Source: Batillaria attramentaria
Lineage: Eukaryota > Mollusca > Gastropoda > Batillariidae
Assembly: GCA_018292915.2 (NCBI GenBank)
Contig: JACVVK020000200.1
Coordinates: forward strand, 457,001 to 521,000
Reading direction: 5' to 3'
Length of the DNA stretch: 64,000 nt
Under the pieces are notes generated by a model. That model had not been told where the DNA came from. It made no database searches and saw only the letters and a program-made list of their open reading frames with translations. The position numbers and the translations under genes were made by a program. Below, one piece after another: positions 63,561 through 64,000 of this stretch (position 1 is its first letter; every line of letters starts with the position of its first letter).

Positions 63561-64000
63561 GTGTGACCAGCAACACTCACAGCTGGTCCACAGCCAGCAC
63601 TCCCAGCTCAGGGGCCGGAGATCAGGGTAGCAGCAGCGTCGGAGGTGGAGGGGCATCGTTCCCCACTTCCTTTGATCGTCAGGTCTTCGGCGGGCAGCAG
63701 CACCAGTTCAATCCCCCTGTCATGACCAGCCCGTCTGGCGTGGCCAATTTTTCTAGTCCGTTCTTCAGTCACCAGCTGCCCCACCCCCACGGCCCGCAGG
63801 TCAACAACAACCTTGGCGCGAAGCAGCAGCATCAGCCACAGCAGCACATTCCCAGGCGTGGGCCGTTCCCACCGGAACTGGCCGCTCAGGTCATGCATGA
63901 CCGACTTGGCATCCAAGCAGCGCTGGCACAGAGTGTCATGAACAACAACTTGATCAAAAAGGCACGTCACCTGTTTCCTCCTGGTGTGGATCAAGGATCT
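63561..64000 (+). CDS. Partial exon running off the window, same gene
   Basis: The exon begins after acceptor CCTGTTTTCAG|GT and stays open to the window edge (146 codons plus the split codon). It starts Ser/Thr/Gly-rich (STPSSGAGDQGSSSVGGGG), then Phe/Pro/His/Gln-rich, and ends in a more ordered, probably helical segment: RRGPFPPELAAQVMHD, LGIQAALAQSVMNNN, KKARHLFPPGVDQ. Loss of low complexity here suggests that the folded domain of the protein begins just beyond the window, so the sequence to the right should reveal the family. With the tentative first exon, the joined exons encode 787 residues so far. Confidence 0.85.

Overview
This is animal nuclear DNA, most likely from a mollusc or another lophotrochozoan. 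It has no operons or bacterial ribosome-binding sites. It does have a GT-AG spliced gene, a non-LTR retrotransposon, tRNA-derived SINEs with target-site duplications, a MITE family and an extreme load of dinucleotide microsatellites and poly-G/poly-C runs. The taxon is an inference from this repeat style, not from a marker gene.

Layout. Positions 1-41,700 hold no coding exon I can defend. They contain copies of one tRNA-derived SINE family (1, 311, 2543, 3669, 10396, 18593, 25845, 26664, 27515), two other tRNA-like elements (17,760 and 18,951), two inverted copies of a MITE about 290 bp long (20,953 and 33,324), a 36-bp perfect palindrome flanked by direct repeats (11,535), many (CA)n/(TC)n tracts, a compound microsatellite block (15,786-16,367) and a 1.05-kb minisatellite with trimeric higher-order structure (35,300-36,349).

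Positions 41,721-45,009 are a full-length, apparently intact RTE-type non-LTR retrotransposon. It has one 1002-residue ORF (endonuclease, reverse transcriptase, C-terminal conserved domain), almost no 3' UTR, and an 11-12 bp target-site duplication on both sides. Its first 110 nt fold on paper into the P1-P2-P3-P1'-P4-P2' order of an HDV-like self-cleaving ribozyme, with the predicted cleavage site at the insertion boundary. This is the most interesting signal in the window.

Positions 45,022-56,600 are again intergenic, with more SINE copies (51,640, 52,798, 54,807), truncated LINE 3' ends and an A-rich stretch. From about 56.6 kb (or 53.7 kb, depending on the first exon) to the right edge lies a plus-strand gene. 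At least five well-supported exons (59,911 to beyond 64,000) join in frame to encode a Gln/His/Ser/Asn-rich, mostly disordered protein. It carries a PAM2-like poly(A)-binding-protein interaction motif near its N-terminus, so a role in mRNA regulation is plausible. A MEIOC-like identity is a weak suggestion only. The gene continues past the window.
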